Assembly (NCBI GenBank): GCA_000320545.1
Contig: ADNK01002518.1
Span: forward strand, 23,501 to 87,500
Reading direction: 5' to 3'
Origin: Bigelowiella natans CCMP2755
Lineage: Eukaryota; Cercozoa; Chlorarachniophyceae
DNA length: 64,000 bases
Numbering within the stretch: position 1 is the stretch's first letter; every line of letters begins with the position of its first letter. A program made the position numbers and the translations under genes. A model generated the notes under the pieces. The model searched no databases. It was given only the letters and a program-made list of their open reading frames with translations, and had not been told where the DNA came from. Below, piece by piece: positions 1-13,139 of this stretch.

Positions 1-224
1 CTCCGGTGGCACGCCACCCCAGAGAACATTATCACCCTTGCTTGAAAGAAGTATGCCGACACTTGAAATGAATCAGCATGAAATTTCATTTTGTGCTAGT
101 GTTGGGTGTCAGCATTTTCATTCGGTGTGTGTCTTCGATGATGGTGTGTGGCTCCGTTCCATGTAACCTGCAAATCTCGAAACAATTTGATTTATAATTT
201 GGTTTCTTAGGAAGGAGAATTAAA

Positions 225-1684
225 ATGTTTAGGCACCTTAGGAGGTGCGTCCTTCGAGTTCCTTCAAAAAAACGGGCTTTAAGAAGAGGCGCGCCGACTG
301 CCAAGTCCTTCATAACGCCGATCCTGCCATCAAGATCATATTTTTCCACTTGGTGTCGCCGTATTCCAGAGAAGGCTTTTCCTAGGGAAAGTAGTCCTGC
401 TGCTACTTCATTTTTAAATCGGAAGTTGGATCTAGGTGTGCCGAGTTAAATGATGAAAATAATGTGTTAAACAATAAGTAGCAGCCAAATATTATCGATC
501 TGATGTTTTGTTGTTCTAAAGGTCCATTCGAAGAAACAGATGACCACCAACGACGTTCACGCCATCGAAGGAATCATGACAACATAATCGAAACATTTAG
601 GCGTGTTTCACTTCAAAACTCTGCAACTCCTCTCGCCAAGCTTCTTGTTGATTTTATGGATGACAATCGATCGGATCTCAGCTTTATCAACATATCCGCA
701 TTGCTGATGAATTATGCTAAATTACGGAAAACCAAGGTTGGAGGATCGCCGTATCGAGGAGGAGGGGACGATTTTCTCCCTGCTATTGGTCCAAAGACGG
801 CAAGATTTCTTGCAGAACAGGTGGAGAATAGCAGCTATCAGTGTTATTATATCTTTTCTAAAAACGTTGATAGATCTTCCTAAATATATACCGGATACGT
901 TGATAGTTCTTACTAAATGTATACCGGATGATTGATAAGTTTAATTTTGTAACCAGATTCACAAAATGCCAACTGAAGATGTGAATGAATGGGCTCTTGG
1001 AAATACATTGTACGGAATCCAGGCTGTCGTAGCACACTCACCAGAGATGCGAAGGTGCCATAAATAAATGTCGTAATTAATTGAAATAAAGTCTCAACGT
1101 AGTTTATGCCTTCCTTCCTCGTTTTGTTCAGCAGTACATACATACATACATACATACATACTAGTACTATTTTCACAGCACAAACTTAACATATGAACAA
1201 AAGACTTACTTATTTCTTCACCCCATCATAAAATATTAGTGAATAATCTAAAATCTCCGGATTATTATTATTATTATTTATTACTATTACTACTAATTTT
1301 CTGATCGGATCATTATCACTAGGTTGACAGAAGCATTGGTGCCAAAGATTTGGGGTTGTGAGGAGCAAATGAAGCCATCATCTATTTCCAACGCTTTATT
1401 TGGATTGCGATTCCTCGACGATTGCTCTGCAGCTGATCGAGCAATGGAGGCCCTTACTGTTCAAATTGAAGACTGCCCTTCAGCTTTCAGCGGCCACGCG
1501 CTTGGAATATGCATGCTTTCTCTAAGACATCGTCCTGACAGTGTGGTCAGTCGTCGTTGCATCCGAGCACTGGCTCAAAGAGTCGGAGAGTAATGACAAA
1601 GAATTAAAATTATAATAATCCTGATAAATAGTAGAAAATAGTAGATGCATAGCAGCACATAGATAGACATGATGTTGTAGCGGT

Positions 1685-1740
<56 letters not shown>

Positions 1741-1745
1741 AAAAT

Positions 1746-1796
<51 letters not shown>

Positions 1797-3413
1797 TGTT
1801 TTGACGAGGCCAATACGCCGCATATATGGATTTGCTATCTTCACCCTTCTCCCCTCCCTTTTCTCCTCTTCTTGCCATAATACGTCATCATCATCATCAT
1901 CATCATCACCACCACCACCCTCAAATAATGGCAGGTGCGCGAGCTTTTCTCCGATCGACATAAGCAAATCAGTTGTTGGCGTTCGTGGGAAAGGAAGAGC
2001 TCCAGCTTCTCATTACCTAGTTTCTGAACTTGCCGAACGACTTCCACACGTGGATCAACCCTTTTCCAGCCAGGTACTACTACTACTACTACTACTTACT
2101 ACTCACTACATTACTACGATATGAATGTATACATATTATGTATCCATCCTTGTACGTGTTTTAATGTATGTTTGCTTATTATATTATTACAATTCCTGCT
2201 GTTGCTGCTACCCACAACTTACTCTAAAATAACAAAATAGGCTATAGCTTGGACCCTTTTCAGTTTGAAGGATTTGGAAGATACGACAGCCGCCGAAGAT
2301 TTCCTCAGAAATTTTTCTCGATGTGTTCGCGACAACTTGAAAGACAACACCGCTGAGGAGTTTACGAAAAAGTCGATTTCCCTTTCCTTTGCTGGACTAA
2401 GGACGTTTTCTTGCAAGCCATCCTGTGAAATACTTAGTTATCTTCTGCCAAAGCTTGATGAAAAGGAGGCATATGGTTATTATGATGTGTCTTCCATTGT
2501 CACAGCTGTTCATTCGGCCGACCGAAATACAAAAAGGTTGGTACTACTTGGCGTGTTGTTGTTATTGTTGACATGTGTGCAGCTGCAACGCAATATAGGG
2601 ATTATATTTTTAACACTACTTCCATCTCTTCCCGTATCTACAGGATTCTTCCAAAGCTAATCAATCCTCATTTGCAACGAATTAACAAAGAAATTGATTT
2701 AAAGTTGGTATTGAAATTACTACCAATACTGGTTAGTGATACGACTAGCAGCCATTCCATTCAACTCTCCCATATAATTGCTTCGAGAATTAGTGCTCTA
2801 CATAAGGAGTTAAGATCGGAGAATGTCAAAAATATCATTCGACTAATTGCTGGAGTTCCTTCAGAGGACGCAACTCTTCAAGAAGCGCCCCTTCGAGCAC
2901 TGGCTGCTGTTATAAATCGTCTCACTTCTTACGACACCATGGAATGCATCAACGAATTGTAATTTATCCTAACAATCTTCTTTCACTCCTCATCCCCCTC
3001 TGCCTCCACTAATACTTTGATAATTCTCGTAGTATTATGGGTTGGAGGTTGATTAACTCTCTCTTCGGCCTATTTGGTGGTTGTCATTGTCGATTCAATA
3101 TATTATTTTCCTTAGGTGTTTAAACTATGCTAGCAGTGGCAGCAATATGACCGTCTCAAAACAACCGTTATTATCTCAAGCGCTGAAAGATACTATCCAT
3201 AGCCTTGTTGTTCACATAGAAACCAAAGCCAAGCCCGAGCTTAAACCAAGACAATATGAAAGATTGCAACTTATTCTTAAAAACATTAGAATCCTTGATG
3301 AAGGAGAGGATGAGGAGAAAAACTTGAAGTATGGCATGCAGCCGGGAGGAATTTTAGAAAGCGAAATAAAAAGAGAAAGACACAGCAAGAGGATGGCAGA
3401 TTTTAGGTTGTAG
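225..3413 (+). CDS. Predicted mitochondrial helical-repeat protein (640 aa)
   Basis: Eight exons join in phase: 225-435, 522-820, 957-1054, 1323-1589, 1935-2073, 2241-2536, 2644-2958, 3116-3413. The N-terminus (MFRHLRRCVLRVPSKKRALR) is arginine-rich and lacks acidic residues for about 45 residues, as in mitochondrial presequences. The rest is leucine-rich and alpha-helical, with recurring units such as 'ISNALFGLRFLDD', 'NTLYGIQ' and 'AIAWTLFSLKDL'. That resembles the helical-hairpin repeats of FASTK/RAP-type or octotricopeptide organellar RNA-binding proteins. I see no C-terminal RAP domain; the tail is charged and basic. The family is therefore an inference from fold and targeting, not a recognised match. 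The fourth intron (1590-1934) carries a CA/TA/GA compound microsatellite. The exon chain itself is well supported by phase. Confidence 0.7.
1682..1796. repeat. Compound (CA)n-(TA)n-(GA)n microsatellite in an intron
   Basis: Three dinucleotide tracts lie end to end: CA about 1684-1707, TA about 1707-1737, then a GA tract of about 50 bp. The tract sits inside the fourth intron of the mitochondrial-type gene. ORFs across it encode only SL/IY/CV runs and are artefacts. Confidence 0.95.
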
Positions 3414-4366
3414 TGGCAGCTTTTGAGTTTTGTTGTAGCAACATTTTAGTTAGCAACCGTGTACAGTTATAGTTATTTGCTGCATTAGAATGTCTCTACA
3501 CATATGAATACGTTGGCTGATGATGGCTACACCGATCACGAAGGTGGTCATCACTCGTTATAACAATGCTCAAGAGATTCTCATTTACAGTGAGCCTCAA
3601 TGAGACCAATTCCAAAGAGATCAGTCATGCAAATTGTTGCGCAAAAGATAGATTCTGTCTTGTCGACAGCAAAATGAATCACTTCACCCATCTCTAAATC
3701 TAGTCATTTCTGTTGTGCAACGTTGCGGCAGAGTCCTAGAGCAGGATCAATCGCGTGGTGTGGATTCGCATCACTAACTACTCAGTCTGCAGACGAGAAT
3801 TTTTGCAGACATATATGCGCATGAGTCGCATACGGACATATCAATGTGAAACGCGAATCATCGTATCTTGCGTTTGTGCGCATGCGTTGCATGCACGGCG
3901 CGAATGTATAGAAATGCGCCAGGCTAGGAGAGCCCATGCGACGCGACACAGCTGCTAAACAGCTTGCCTAGCTTCGAGCTAGCTAGGTTCCCAGCTACGT
4001 ACACGAGACGGATGCAATGTTATAATGTGTCAAATAGCTAGCTTTCAATTATAATCCTAACATGATGACTTAGCTAAGCCTGCGCAATTTTGTGCCGGAT
4101 CGGACTTCGTGGTGTGGTGTGATGTTATTACAGATGCACATCGCGCATGGTACGTACATGCATGTGGAGGGGACATCATTTGTTACGTTATATGTGATGT
4201 ATCTGGATGCACTTGGTAGCTTGATGCAACATTACATCTCGGTGTACGACCATCTTCTATCTAGATCTGCATGAGCGGACAGAGTATTTTATTACATCCA
4301 GATAAGGACAACAATCCGAAACCGTGATACTGGCAGCGAATATTGCGATGCGCGATTTGATTTGCC
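3414..4366. other. Convergent intergenic island A
   Basis: This is the gap between the 3' ends of the helical-repeat gene and G-alpha. From about 3700 the composition changes to a palindrome-rich style: 'gcatgcgttgcatgc' near 3880, 'gcttcgagctagctagg' near 3971, repeated ACGT and TGCA words. A short match to the dispersed repeat family ('gagacggatgcaatg', about 4006) is present. The small ORFs here show no coding character. No RNA gene was seen. Confidence 0.6.
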
Positions 4367-6042
4367 TTATATGAAACCCACTTCTTCAAGGTTGATTGTT
4401 AGAACACTTTTTTGGCAAGCACGAAAAACCTGAGAAATGTTGCCTGATTAAATGATGTACGAGAAACTGTGCATGTAGTCCATATTTACCCTATCAATAT
4501 TTTTGGTGTCAAGACCACAAGTAAAGAAAGAGTAAACTTGCTTTTCATTCTCCACGCTCTTTAAAAATAGATCTTGTATGTGTGCTTTGACTCCTTCTTC
4601 ATCTTCAGGCCCACCTTCACCTGGGATCAAGAACGAAAACGTAAAATCATAATCGCTTTAGTGAGATGCAAAGGATTGTTTTCTTTATGGTACCTTTATA
4701 ACCAAATTTATCCTTGAACTTTTTTTGTTTTAATTTTTCCTTAAGAATGTCTATCTTATTGAGGAACAGAATCATTCCTGCACGTTCAAAGCTTGGGTTG
4801 TTCACTATTTTTCTGAATTCTATGAGGGCCTGAATGAAGCATAGATAAAAATTGATCGCACCCAGCTCCAGTATTCTGTCTGGCTGAATACTACCTCTTC
4901 CATGCGGTTAACCTTCTCATCCTCATAGAGCACTTGATTGTATTCTGAGATCGCAACGACGAACATGACAGCTGTAACGCCCTGAAAAGTATATCAGCAT
5001 CAGAACAAATTTTCCGTCATGTAAAAGCAGAGATTACATCAAAGCAATGAATCCATTTTCTCCTTTCATTTCGCTGGCCACCAACATCCGTGAATCTGTT
5101 GTCCATTAGATATTTCAGTTTGTTGGTTTCTATATTGATGAAAAGTGCCACTTACGTAAATCTAATATCCCTGATAACCAATTTTTTTTCATTTATCCCA
5201 GTTGTCCGATTCCGAGCCCTAAGACGGCAGAGAATCAATTTGGTGCATGTACGTCGACAGCATAAATTCACAAAAACAATACCTCAAAATATCACTTTGT
5301 GTTGGAACATAATCAGGAGCTGAAATACGCTGAATCTGTTGAAAGAAACTGCAAAAGTAGACCCAAATTATAAAACTGAGAGGGCTTAGATATATATAAA
5401 TAACAATGTGAGTTTACTCGGCAACAGTATCGGGGAAATGAAGATTATCTCTGCAGAAGAAAATGTCCCTTACAACTTTGCTTTCAGTCCATAGCCGCTA
5501 AGTTAAAAATGCGAATGAAGTTGCTTCGAGCTAGTGTAACAAATAAATATGCTTACCTCTATAGCACCACTAAGTTTATCAGACCAAGCATCTTCAAAAT
5601 CATCCGCTTCCTCAACAATTTCTGCCGAACCTACTAAATTCTTCTCAAGAGTATCCCCGGCTTCGTCGAGTATCTCTTGCATTGTGGAAACCATATTTCT
5701 TCGGATTATTATCCGGAAACTGAAAAAAAGTTAATTTTCATTAGGGCATCAATAATTCAACAGATCGTCCGACAGGATTACTTGTCTCTTTCATGGTCCT
5801 GAAAATCTTCGCCAGCTAAAATTTGCATCTGCTTGAAGATTGTAGATTTTCCCGACTCACCGGTGCCCAGGAACAATATTTTAATGACCTGACCTTCCTT
5901 CAGCTTGTGCTCAGCAAGTTTTCTACAGAAAGAACCCAAATTAAATGTAAATATCCCCATTAAATACGGTTAATAACGAAGAATCGACTTACTTTGCTAT
6001 TCTCTGGTCATGGGCTTCTTCTTGCGAGGGGCAACATCCCAT
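4367..6042 (-). CDS. Heterotrimeric G-protein alpha subunit (345 aa)
   Basis: Eleven exons join in phase: 6042-5993, 5922-5782, 5719-5557, 5497-5418, 5348-5283, 5218-5156, 5095-5038, 4981-4895, 4829-4694, 4620-4490, 4429-4367. The start MGCCPS gives the N-myristoylation glycine and adjacent palmitoylation cysteines, so the protein should sit on the inner plasma membrane. Visible motifs: P-loop GTGESGKST, switch [12 protein letters not shown] with the catalytic Arg, switch [19 protein letters not shown] with the catalytic Gln, and NKID for guanine binding. The usual TCAT of the beta6-alpha5 loop reads TCGL. The last helix ends NLEEVGFI and lacks the Cys at -4, so it has no pertussis-toxin site. 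Length is close to the family norm of about 350. It would couple a seven-helix receptor and beta-gamma subunits to effectors; none of these is in the window. Confidence 0.97.
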
Positions 6043-8091
6043 CGTTCAGGTATGCCCTTACTTATCTGGTGGCCCCGAACTATCTTTTTGACTTACCAAG
6101 TAATCCGTACAATTGTCTATAGGCGGAACTGGTGGTGCCGTGTGAGAACTGAAATTATTCTTCTTTGAGAGGACCTATGAAGGTGACCTGGTGCAGTCTT
6201 GCAATCACTAAATGATGCAGTGTCGATTTACTACTCTCGAATGAATGCTTAGTTATCTTCAAGATCCTTGTTGTTTGATCTGGTCAAATTAAGTCACTTG
6301 ATAAACACAATCGAAATCTAATTTGCTCCATTTAGGATTTAAGACAACATAATTACAAATTATTCCACTTTTTAGTGTCCTTTTAGTAAGTTTGGGGGAG
6401 AACCGAGAAGAGTATTCTTCTAGTGCTGGTCTTACCAATTCATGGATTACGAGTTGTGATTAGACATTGTGTCCCGAATATTTAATTTTTTGAGAAGTCA
6501 ATATGTAGCTCATTTTTCAATGTCATTTCAAAAGAATCCAGTCGCTCTCTCAAAATGAGATCACATATGAAAATTGAAAGGATCCGGTGTGTTGTGGCTG
6601 CGTCGGCGAATCAGTTGGCAGGCTGGATCTTGGAACACCATCAACAAACCCTACGTGCCTGGAATTCAATTGCAGTGGCACATCTTGTTGGAATGTCGAA
6701 TGAACACGAATGTTGAATCTTGACTCTTGCTGGAATGGAGGAATTCCAGCATTGTTGGCAAAACTGGAAAAAAGTCTGCAAGTCGCACTTGCATGCATTC
6801 GTTCGTTGGCAACGCCATCGGATGACCCGCTGGCCCGGCCGCGGACCAGCGTGTAGATGTGGCCTTCAGGAAGTTCTTGCGAAGAGTAGATGCTTTGCGT
6901 CGCTGCCACATTGCCGCTAATTGCGCTGCCCCACACAGCTAGAATGCCACTTTTTCAAGTCCAGTCAGTCCCCAAGTCCCCACGTGCTGAAGCTAGTTCG
7001 AGGCACTGCGTTTCGCACTTTTCAATCATGCAACACTTTGAAAACACAATTTTTCATCACGTTTGTTTATTTGTTTGCCACCTCTGGACCTGCTGGACAG
7101 GACTCACTTGCTTTGCACTGCGGGTTCATTGCCAACTTGCTGCAGGCTAGCAGGCATGTCTGGCAGAGTGGAATTGTTGCTGCCAAGTGTTTGGTTACAA
7201 ATTCTGCCTGCTTGCACAGCCCTGCAATTTCCGCTTCATTTTCAGAACAAATCATTGCAGCTACACAATGCACCAGGCTCATGTCCCATCTAGCCATGTC
7301 CATCATGCCATCAGCACGTGCGCGCACATCTGTCCCATGCACCCAGCCTTGCTAGCCTGTACTAGTGAAAGGGCGAATTCAAAATCAGAAATTATGCTCA
7401 TGACTTCTGCGAGAATGTGCTCTAGAGCTCTCTTCGTGTTGCAAAGTGCAGTGCTTATTCGATCTTGATCTCAAAACCCGTTGCAAACTAGCTGTCTAGT
7501 CGCTACATGCAGCAACCGCGAAGGCTGATGCACACTGGTAGTGTGCGCCTATTGCATTCGCGTCGCGCCTGTGCATGATGCGCTGAGCACACAAGTCGCT
7601 CGATCCAAAACGCACGTGTTCAGAAAGGGAAGCCCAGAAAAAACTTCAAAATGGTAATTATGAAGCTTTGGCCGCGGGCGCAGTTGGGCTACCTAGGCTA
7701 CGTTGAATGAATCTTTTGTTGTGCTTGTAGTCTCATTTCTGGCTAGCGATGCCCTGAACTAGTGAAATTTCACACGCCCGTTGTGTTGCAGACGTGTGAG
7801 TGAACGAAAGAGACACCCAATCATGCTCAGATTGGAGCAGATCTAAGCAAGTAAGAGTTGTGCAATGCATGCCAACATGCCAAAGATGGTGAGCGTGTTC
7901 GAACTAAATGCACGCCGAACGCTACGTGGGATCGATACTGAAATGTAGCAAGGATGTAGCAGATCACGTCTCGTGTTCGAATCACAACAAGCTACACAGA
8001 TGTCCAGAAACAACGTGTCAATGAGAGCCATTTGAATTTTAATGAATGTTGTGCTACATTTGAGGAAGCGCCCACAATTCCTTCATCAAAT
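6043..8091. other. G-alpha upstream region and island B
   Basis: 6043-6540 is AT-rich and is the likely promoter and 5' UTR zone of G-alpha; I see no clear element in it. From about 6550 to 8040 the base composition becomes GC-richer and palindrome-rich. It contains the decayed LINE 3' end listed separately, followed by unique sequence with 'ctagctgtctagtcgctacatg'-type words. The overlapping ORFs on both strands between 6550 and 7470 are by-products of that composition. Confidence 0.6.
6600..7085 (+). mobile_element. Decayed 3' end of a non-LTR retrotransposon, copy 1
   Basis: Read on the + strand, 6840-6925 encodes 'VDVAFRKFLRRVDALRR', closely matching 'VDMAFRKFLLRVEVLRR' encoded by the copy at 28978-29301. 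Just upstream 'PSDDP' is shared but lies one frame away, and the zinc-knuckle portion survives only as 'WHILLEC'. The copy therefore carries at least one frameshift and stops. After the ORF end, the untranslated tail around 6995-7080 ('agttcgaggcactgcg' then 'gcaacactttg') also matches the other copy. No poly-A tail or target duplication was identified, and the element is badly 5'-truncated. Confidence 0.7.
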
Positions 8092-9579
8092 TCAAAATGT
8101 CATGTCGAATTTTGTAGCAATTTCTCTTCGCCTTGCGCGAATACTTGTTTGAAGGGGCTGTAAAAATTTTTTTTTGAAGCACTCCACGTAAGGTGCCATT
8201 CGAGTCTTTTGGTAATCTGGCAAATTGGCGCTATCTGTTGTCCCTTCATCTTTTGAGAAACTGTTAATGTCCCTGATGAGGTCGTCGATAGTTGGCACTG
8301 CAAATGGGTCGAAATTTTCACACTTATCTGGATCAATAGGCACACAGACTCGACCGGTCTTTGGATGAACAGACCACGGGCTTTTCAACAAGTGGTTCAT
8401 ACCCTTACTCACATTCACATCAAGCCTAGGATAAAGGTGCGCAAAAACTATTTCCTCGTAGGTATTTCTAACTTTCGAAAACTTTGTCTGAGATATATTC
8501 TTTCGAATTGCTTTCTTGATATCTGCAATTTTAGCAGCAGTATTTCGAGAACTGTTACGCCATTGCTCATCCAATTCCTGCCGAATGCCAGCCTCGGGAA
8601 TCATCGCTAGAATTTGTGTCCAGCGATCTTGGGTCTCAAGAAGACCTTGTTCTTCACAATATTGCTCAAATTCAGGTTCCACAACTTCTAAAGCTTGCGC
8701 TAATGAGGGATGGATGGGATCGCGCAACTTAACTTTTTGTGCCTTTTCAGCACCACCACCGGTATATGCAGAGAGGTATTGAACTACTGCTGCACGGCCA
8801 CCATCTTGCAACTTTCGAGCACGATCATCGCATACCCAGCAGTGAACCCCGCGTCTGCCAGAATAAACCCACAGAAGATGTTTAAAACCAAAGTCGTTCC
8901 TAAGTGCGTGGTCGAGTACTTTGATTGCTACTGTCATTAGTTTCCAACATAGGGGACAAATCTTGGCATCCGAGCAGCATGTACGCACGTCATCGTAATC
9001 AGTCATATCGATATCGAATACCAATTCCTGAAATATTGATAATAAATGTTAAAATAGTATCAGGAGTAGAATTTTTTAATGGCAAAAGAAAGCAAATTGA
9101 GTAATATGCGTGTTTGTGCAGCGCATAGATACAGAGGGGCTCATAGGTATCCACCTCTCAAATGGAGTGAATTTTAATACCTTCTCAACTGGCTTGAAAG
9201 ATGATACAGCATTGTGATGTTTGGGTGGAGCATTAAACACCGCTCCGATATCAGTCTTATGCGGCAGGCGTTTTAGATATGCATCTTTGTATTCCTTTAG
9301 ATTCTTGAATGTCAGGTACCGGATATAAATATCACCAGCTAGTGTGAAAGAAAATTCTCGCCGCATGAAGAAATCTTTTTCATTCAGTGGGTCATCCCCT
9401 TCTACCATGTTGCAGTAACTCAACCAACGATACATTGGGCCGAATGGAAACAGGCGCTCGTAGTAAAGCTTTAAGGTTTCATCGCGAATGCCAGAGAAAC
9501 TTTGTTTTTTAGAGTGCTTCCCATCCTTTGTATCATCGAGTTCCATCGCTGAATTTTGCACGTTCTCTGTCTGAGGCAT
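8092..9579 (-). CDS. PRIM1: DNA primase small catalytic subunit (443-444 aa)
   Basis: Two exons: 9579-9181 and 9027-8092, with an in-phase intron at 9028-9180. The product is the eukaryotic p48/Pri1 subunit that makes the RNA primer for DNA polymerase alpha in the nucleus. Diagnostic stretches, N to C: 'RREFSFTL', 'KTDIGAVFN', the metal-binding catalytic 'ELVFDIDMTDYDDVRTCC', a cysteine cluster 'CCSDAKICPLCW' that forms the zinc site, and 'WVYSGRRGVHCWVCD', which includes the NTP-binding SGxxGxH-type segment. Length is slightly above the usual 410-420 residues because of a 35-residue polar N-terminal extension. It faces away from DYNC2I2, so the two probably share the 9580-10438 promoter region. 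Confidence 0.97.
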
Positions 9580-10438
9580 CTTGACGTCTACCTCTTTCTC
9601 ACGTGGGTCTTGTTGGCGGTCTCAAGCTTGGATTTCAATCTTTCAAATTTTGATCGGCGATGTAAATGATAAAATATATTGAAATGTAGCTCATTTAAAT
9701 ACAGATATGAATGAATGTATCGCCACTAACCCCAAACGTAAGGCTTTATTCCAGAATATGTCACACTTGAGCTTAATTTATTTTGGTTGCGCGGGAATCA
9801 CTACCTCTTGCTTTTTTTGGGTAATTTCGTGACAAATCCATTTTTTTTGGGTAATTTCGAGATTTCTGCACAAAGAGTTTCGACAGCAACCACAATCAAG
9901 TTCTAGCACCAGCATGCGAAAGTACAATAATATTAACATAACGACAGGATATTTCGACAGAATATGGGTAAAATTGGTTGAATATTGGGCTCTGTGTAGT
10001 ATGTACTCTTGACTAATAAATCTTAATTAAAGTTGAAGAAGCAACTGCTGCTGCTTGTGAAAGAGGGGCTGAGTATCATCCCCATAGCACAGTTTATTGA
10101 TCAAAAACGATTGAAACTACAAGGCTGATCGTACCAACGAACAAGAAAGAGACTTTACCGACACAATTTACGCTAGCTATCTTGTTCCTGAAGTGGGTGG
10201 TTGACGGCTTATCGGCGACGATAGCTACCTGGTCTTCATTACCATCGTGGGGAGTGCGTGTGTTACTCGTTCAGCCGTTACAACTCCATATTTTTATCAA
10301 TAATCGGGTTGGAAGCAGATTGGTTGCAGATTCAAGACAAAATTTAGACTCTTGTACTTGATCTTGTTCTGTGATCGACGTAGCTATTGTGTTGCATTTT
10401 AGAGGGGGTTTGTTAGGTAAAAGAAGAAGAAATATACA
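9580..10438. promoter_or_regulatory. Divergent promoter region, PRIM1/DYNC2I2
   Basis: This gap separates two start codons that face away from each other. It is AT-rich, has almost none of the GCATGC/GCTAGC words found at gene 3' ends, and contains no plausible ORF. A short duplicated motif 'ttttttgggtaatttcg' occurs near 9815 and 9843. I see no convincing TATA box. Promoter function is inferred from the gene layout. Confidence 0.5.
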
Positions 10439-11708
10439 ATGTTCGAAGACAGCGAGTTAGGAGTGATTTGCGTGAAATCAGTATGGAGATCACAAATTTG
10501 TAAGGAAGACAAATCTGTTGGCACCAGAGCAAGAAAGTCACGCAATCGTGCCTCTCAGACATCAAGACCAACAGTTACTATGGCAACACAAACAGAACAG
10601 CAGTATTTACCCGAGGAGGAGGGGGAAGGAAAATCACTATCTTCAACTATTCCGCTAGACAATAAGATACTGCAACAATTTATATTAAGAGTGGGTCCTT
10701 TGATGGAACATGAATTGAAAGAGGCAAGTGAATCACGTGCATTTGATGGATATAAAGTGGTATGGGAGGAGGAACGAGATACAATCAACAAGATGTATAC
10801 TCTCACTGATCAAGACAAAATCAGGAGGAACAAACAGCAGGAGAAAGGAGCCAATACCAACAGCAGTAGTAGTAATAGTAACAGTAGTAGACCTCTTGCC
10901 CAGTCTTTCTCCGATGTGGAATGGAGTTGTAACGGATCGGTACTTGCAGCTTCGTTTGGAGAACGTCATCATGTTGGATGGTGCGAACATGATTCATTCG
11001 TTGCGTGCTGGAGTATAATGTCTCGCCGATTGAACTCGAAAAAGCCTGATATGAAACTTCCGGTTCCTTGTTGTGTAGGATGCCTTGCTTTTCATCCTAC
11101 ACAACCCACGATATTAGCAGCGGGCTTGTTCAGTGGTGAAATAAGAGTTTGGAACATTTCAGGTAGTGATGGTGGAGGAGGAGGAGGAGTAGAGTCGTCG
11201 GAACAAGAGGATGACCCCTTGATAGCTACATCCCCAGTAGATGATCACTTTCATAGGGAACCTATTACTCAAATATCATGGATTGCTACAGCACGGGGAG
11301 ACTATAGGCTTGCATCGATAAGTTGTGATGGGCTGGTACTTTTCTGGCGATTGAGTGATAAATTAAAGTATCCTTTATATGGATCCTCCATTCTTCCAAA
11401 TGATCAATATCATGGCCATGGTGTCAAAAGAAACAATTCTTCTTATAAGGTTGTTACATGTGGTACATACTAATATTTTGAGGATGGTAGTGGTGAGTGG
11501 TGGTACAACAACAACATGCTAATGATATCAAGAGGAGATCCATTGTTCATTCATTATTATTTGTTCAGATTCTTGGTGTACTATTGATGTACTACCTCTT
11601 ATCCATTGTTCATTTATTATTATTTGTTCAGATTCTTGGTGGAGTGTCTATGGCGTTTTCTAAACTAGATTTCGTCAACTACGTTGTAGGGACTGAAGGT
11701 AGCTAATA

Positions 11709-11750
<42 letters not shown>

Positions 11751-11966
11751 CAATCTAACTACGTTTTACATATGCTGCCACTCTCATATTCCAACTATTA
11801 CTTCTTCATCTAGGTGGTGGTGTGCTTAGATGTGAAAGAAAAATGAGATCATATAAGAAGAAGAAGAAGCAAATATACAAGGATACAAACCTGCTCAAGT
11901 GGGATCATGAGGTGGAGCAAGTCTTACGATTCTTACCACGTAGATCAAGGTTGTTGGAATATTACA

Positions 11967-12010
<44 letters not shown>

Positions 12011-12052
12011 ATTAAATCATGCCTCTTTCTTAATAACAAAATCGACGATGAT

Positions 12053-12091
<39 letters not shown>

Positions 12092-12906
12092 ACTATACTA
12101 AATACTAGGGATAGCGTTAAGAATTCGATGCGAAAATATGCAACAAAAACGGGAGCAAAGGTGGTGCTGGTGGTGTTGTGGTGAAAGTGGGGATGCGTAA
12201 AACGTACTATGCTATCTGATAGTGGTAGATGGGGGAACAACAACATGTCTTATTATTATTATTATCATTATCATTATTATTATCATCATTGTTACTACTA
12301 CTATCAAAACGTCATGCATGATGTTGCTCGCTTGTTGACCTGCTACTACCTCTTTAAGTTTGATGATGATGATGATAATGATGATGATGATGATATTTTA
12401 TTGATAAGCACACCTCCTCCTCAACAACTGCATGCATGCATGCATGCAATAATAACAGATTATCCGTTTGGAGGAATTGTATGCTTCTCGACCAAATCCC
12501 TTACATTTGTTTCCTCCAGCTTCAAAACAGGTGGGTGTTGGTTGTGTATTCATTCACAAGGATAAATGTAGAATAATGTTTGTTGATATTTATTACACTA
12601 TGATGATCGATCATGATGATCATGCATGATGAGGGGAAAGATCGATTAAGGCGACGACACCCAATGTGTCTTCTTAGGCTTTCGAAAAGCACGGTGGCCC
12701 TGTGTATGGTATTGCTGCCTCCCCCTTTCACAGGTAATACATTTGCATAATAGCACGTTAACATTACACATTAGCATAGCACGCACTACTACTACTACTA
12801 CATACGTATTTTGGATAATGATTATGATGATGATCACGATGTCCGACGTTGTGTGGAAATTTGCTGGGAAAAGGAATAGATATTAAAAGCTATATATCTC
12901 AAATAT

Positions 12907-12947
<41 letters not shown>

Positions 12948-13108
12948 AGTAATTTGATGCAGTATAACCATAATGATCCCCCTCATCATCATCATCATCA
13001 TCGTCATCATCATGAGCTCGCACTAATACTAGTCTTAAATTAGCTTACAATATGTGTGATGGCGCTGCTTCTTCTTCTTCTTCTTCTTCTTCTTCTTCTT
13101 CTACGACA

Positions 13109-13139
<31 letters not shown>

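Noticed and set aside
1522-1967. Overlapping minus-strand ORFs up to 130 codons across the CA/TA/GA tract
   Set aside because: They translate to SLSLSL, IYIYIY and CVCVCV runs produced by dinucleotide repeats and overlap a supported gene on the other strand.
6550-7468. Eight overlapping ORFs on both strands in island B
   Set aside because: They overlap each other in all frames and lack domains; the region is decayed LINE sequence, and the open frames follow from its GC-richer composition.
12240-12430. Trinucleotide and tetranucleotide arrays as a possible CRISPR array
   Set aside because: Units are 2-4 bp with no spacers, in a eukaryotic intron. No CRISPR-like repeat-spacer structure exists anywhere in the window.
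12209-12565. ORF of 118 codons on + strand
   Set aside because: It spans introns of DYNC2I2; only the 12459-12530 part is coding and in a different frame (LEELYASRPN).
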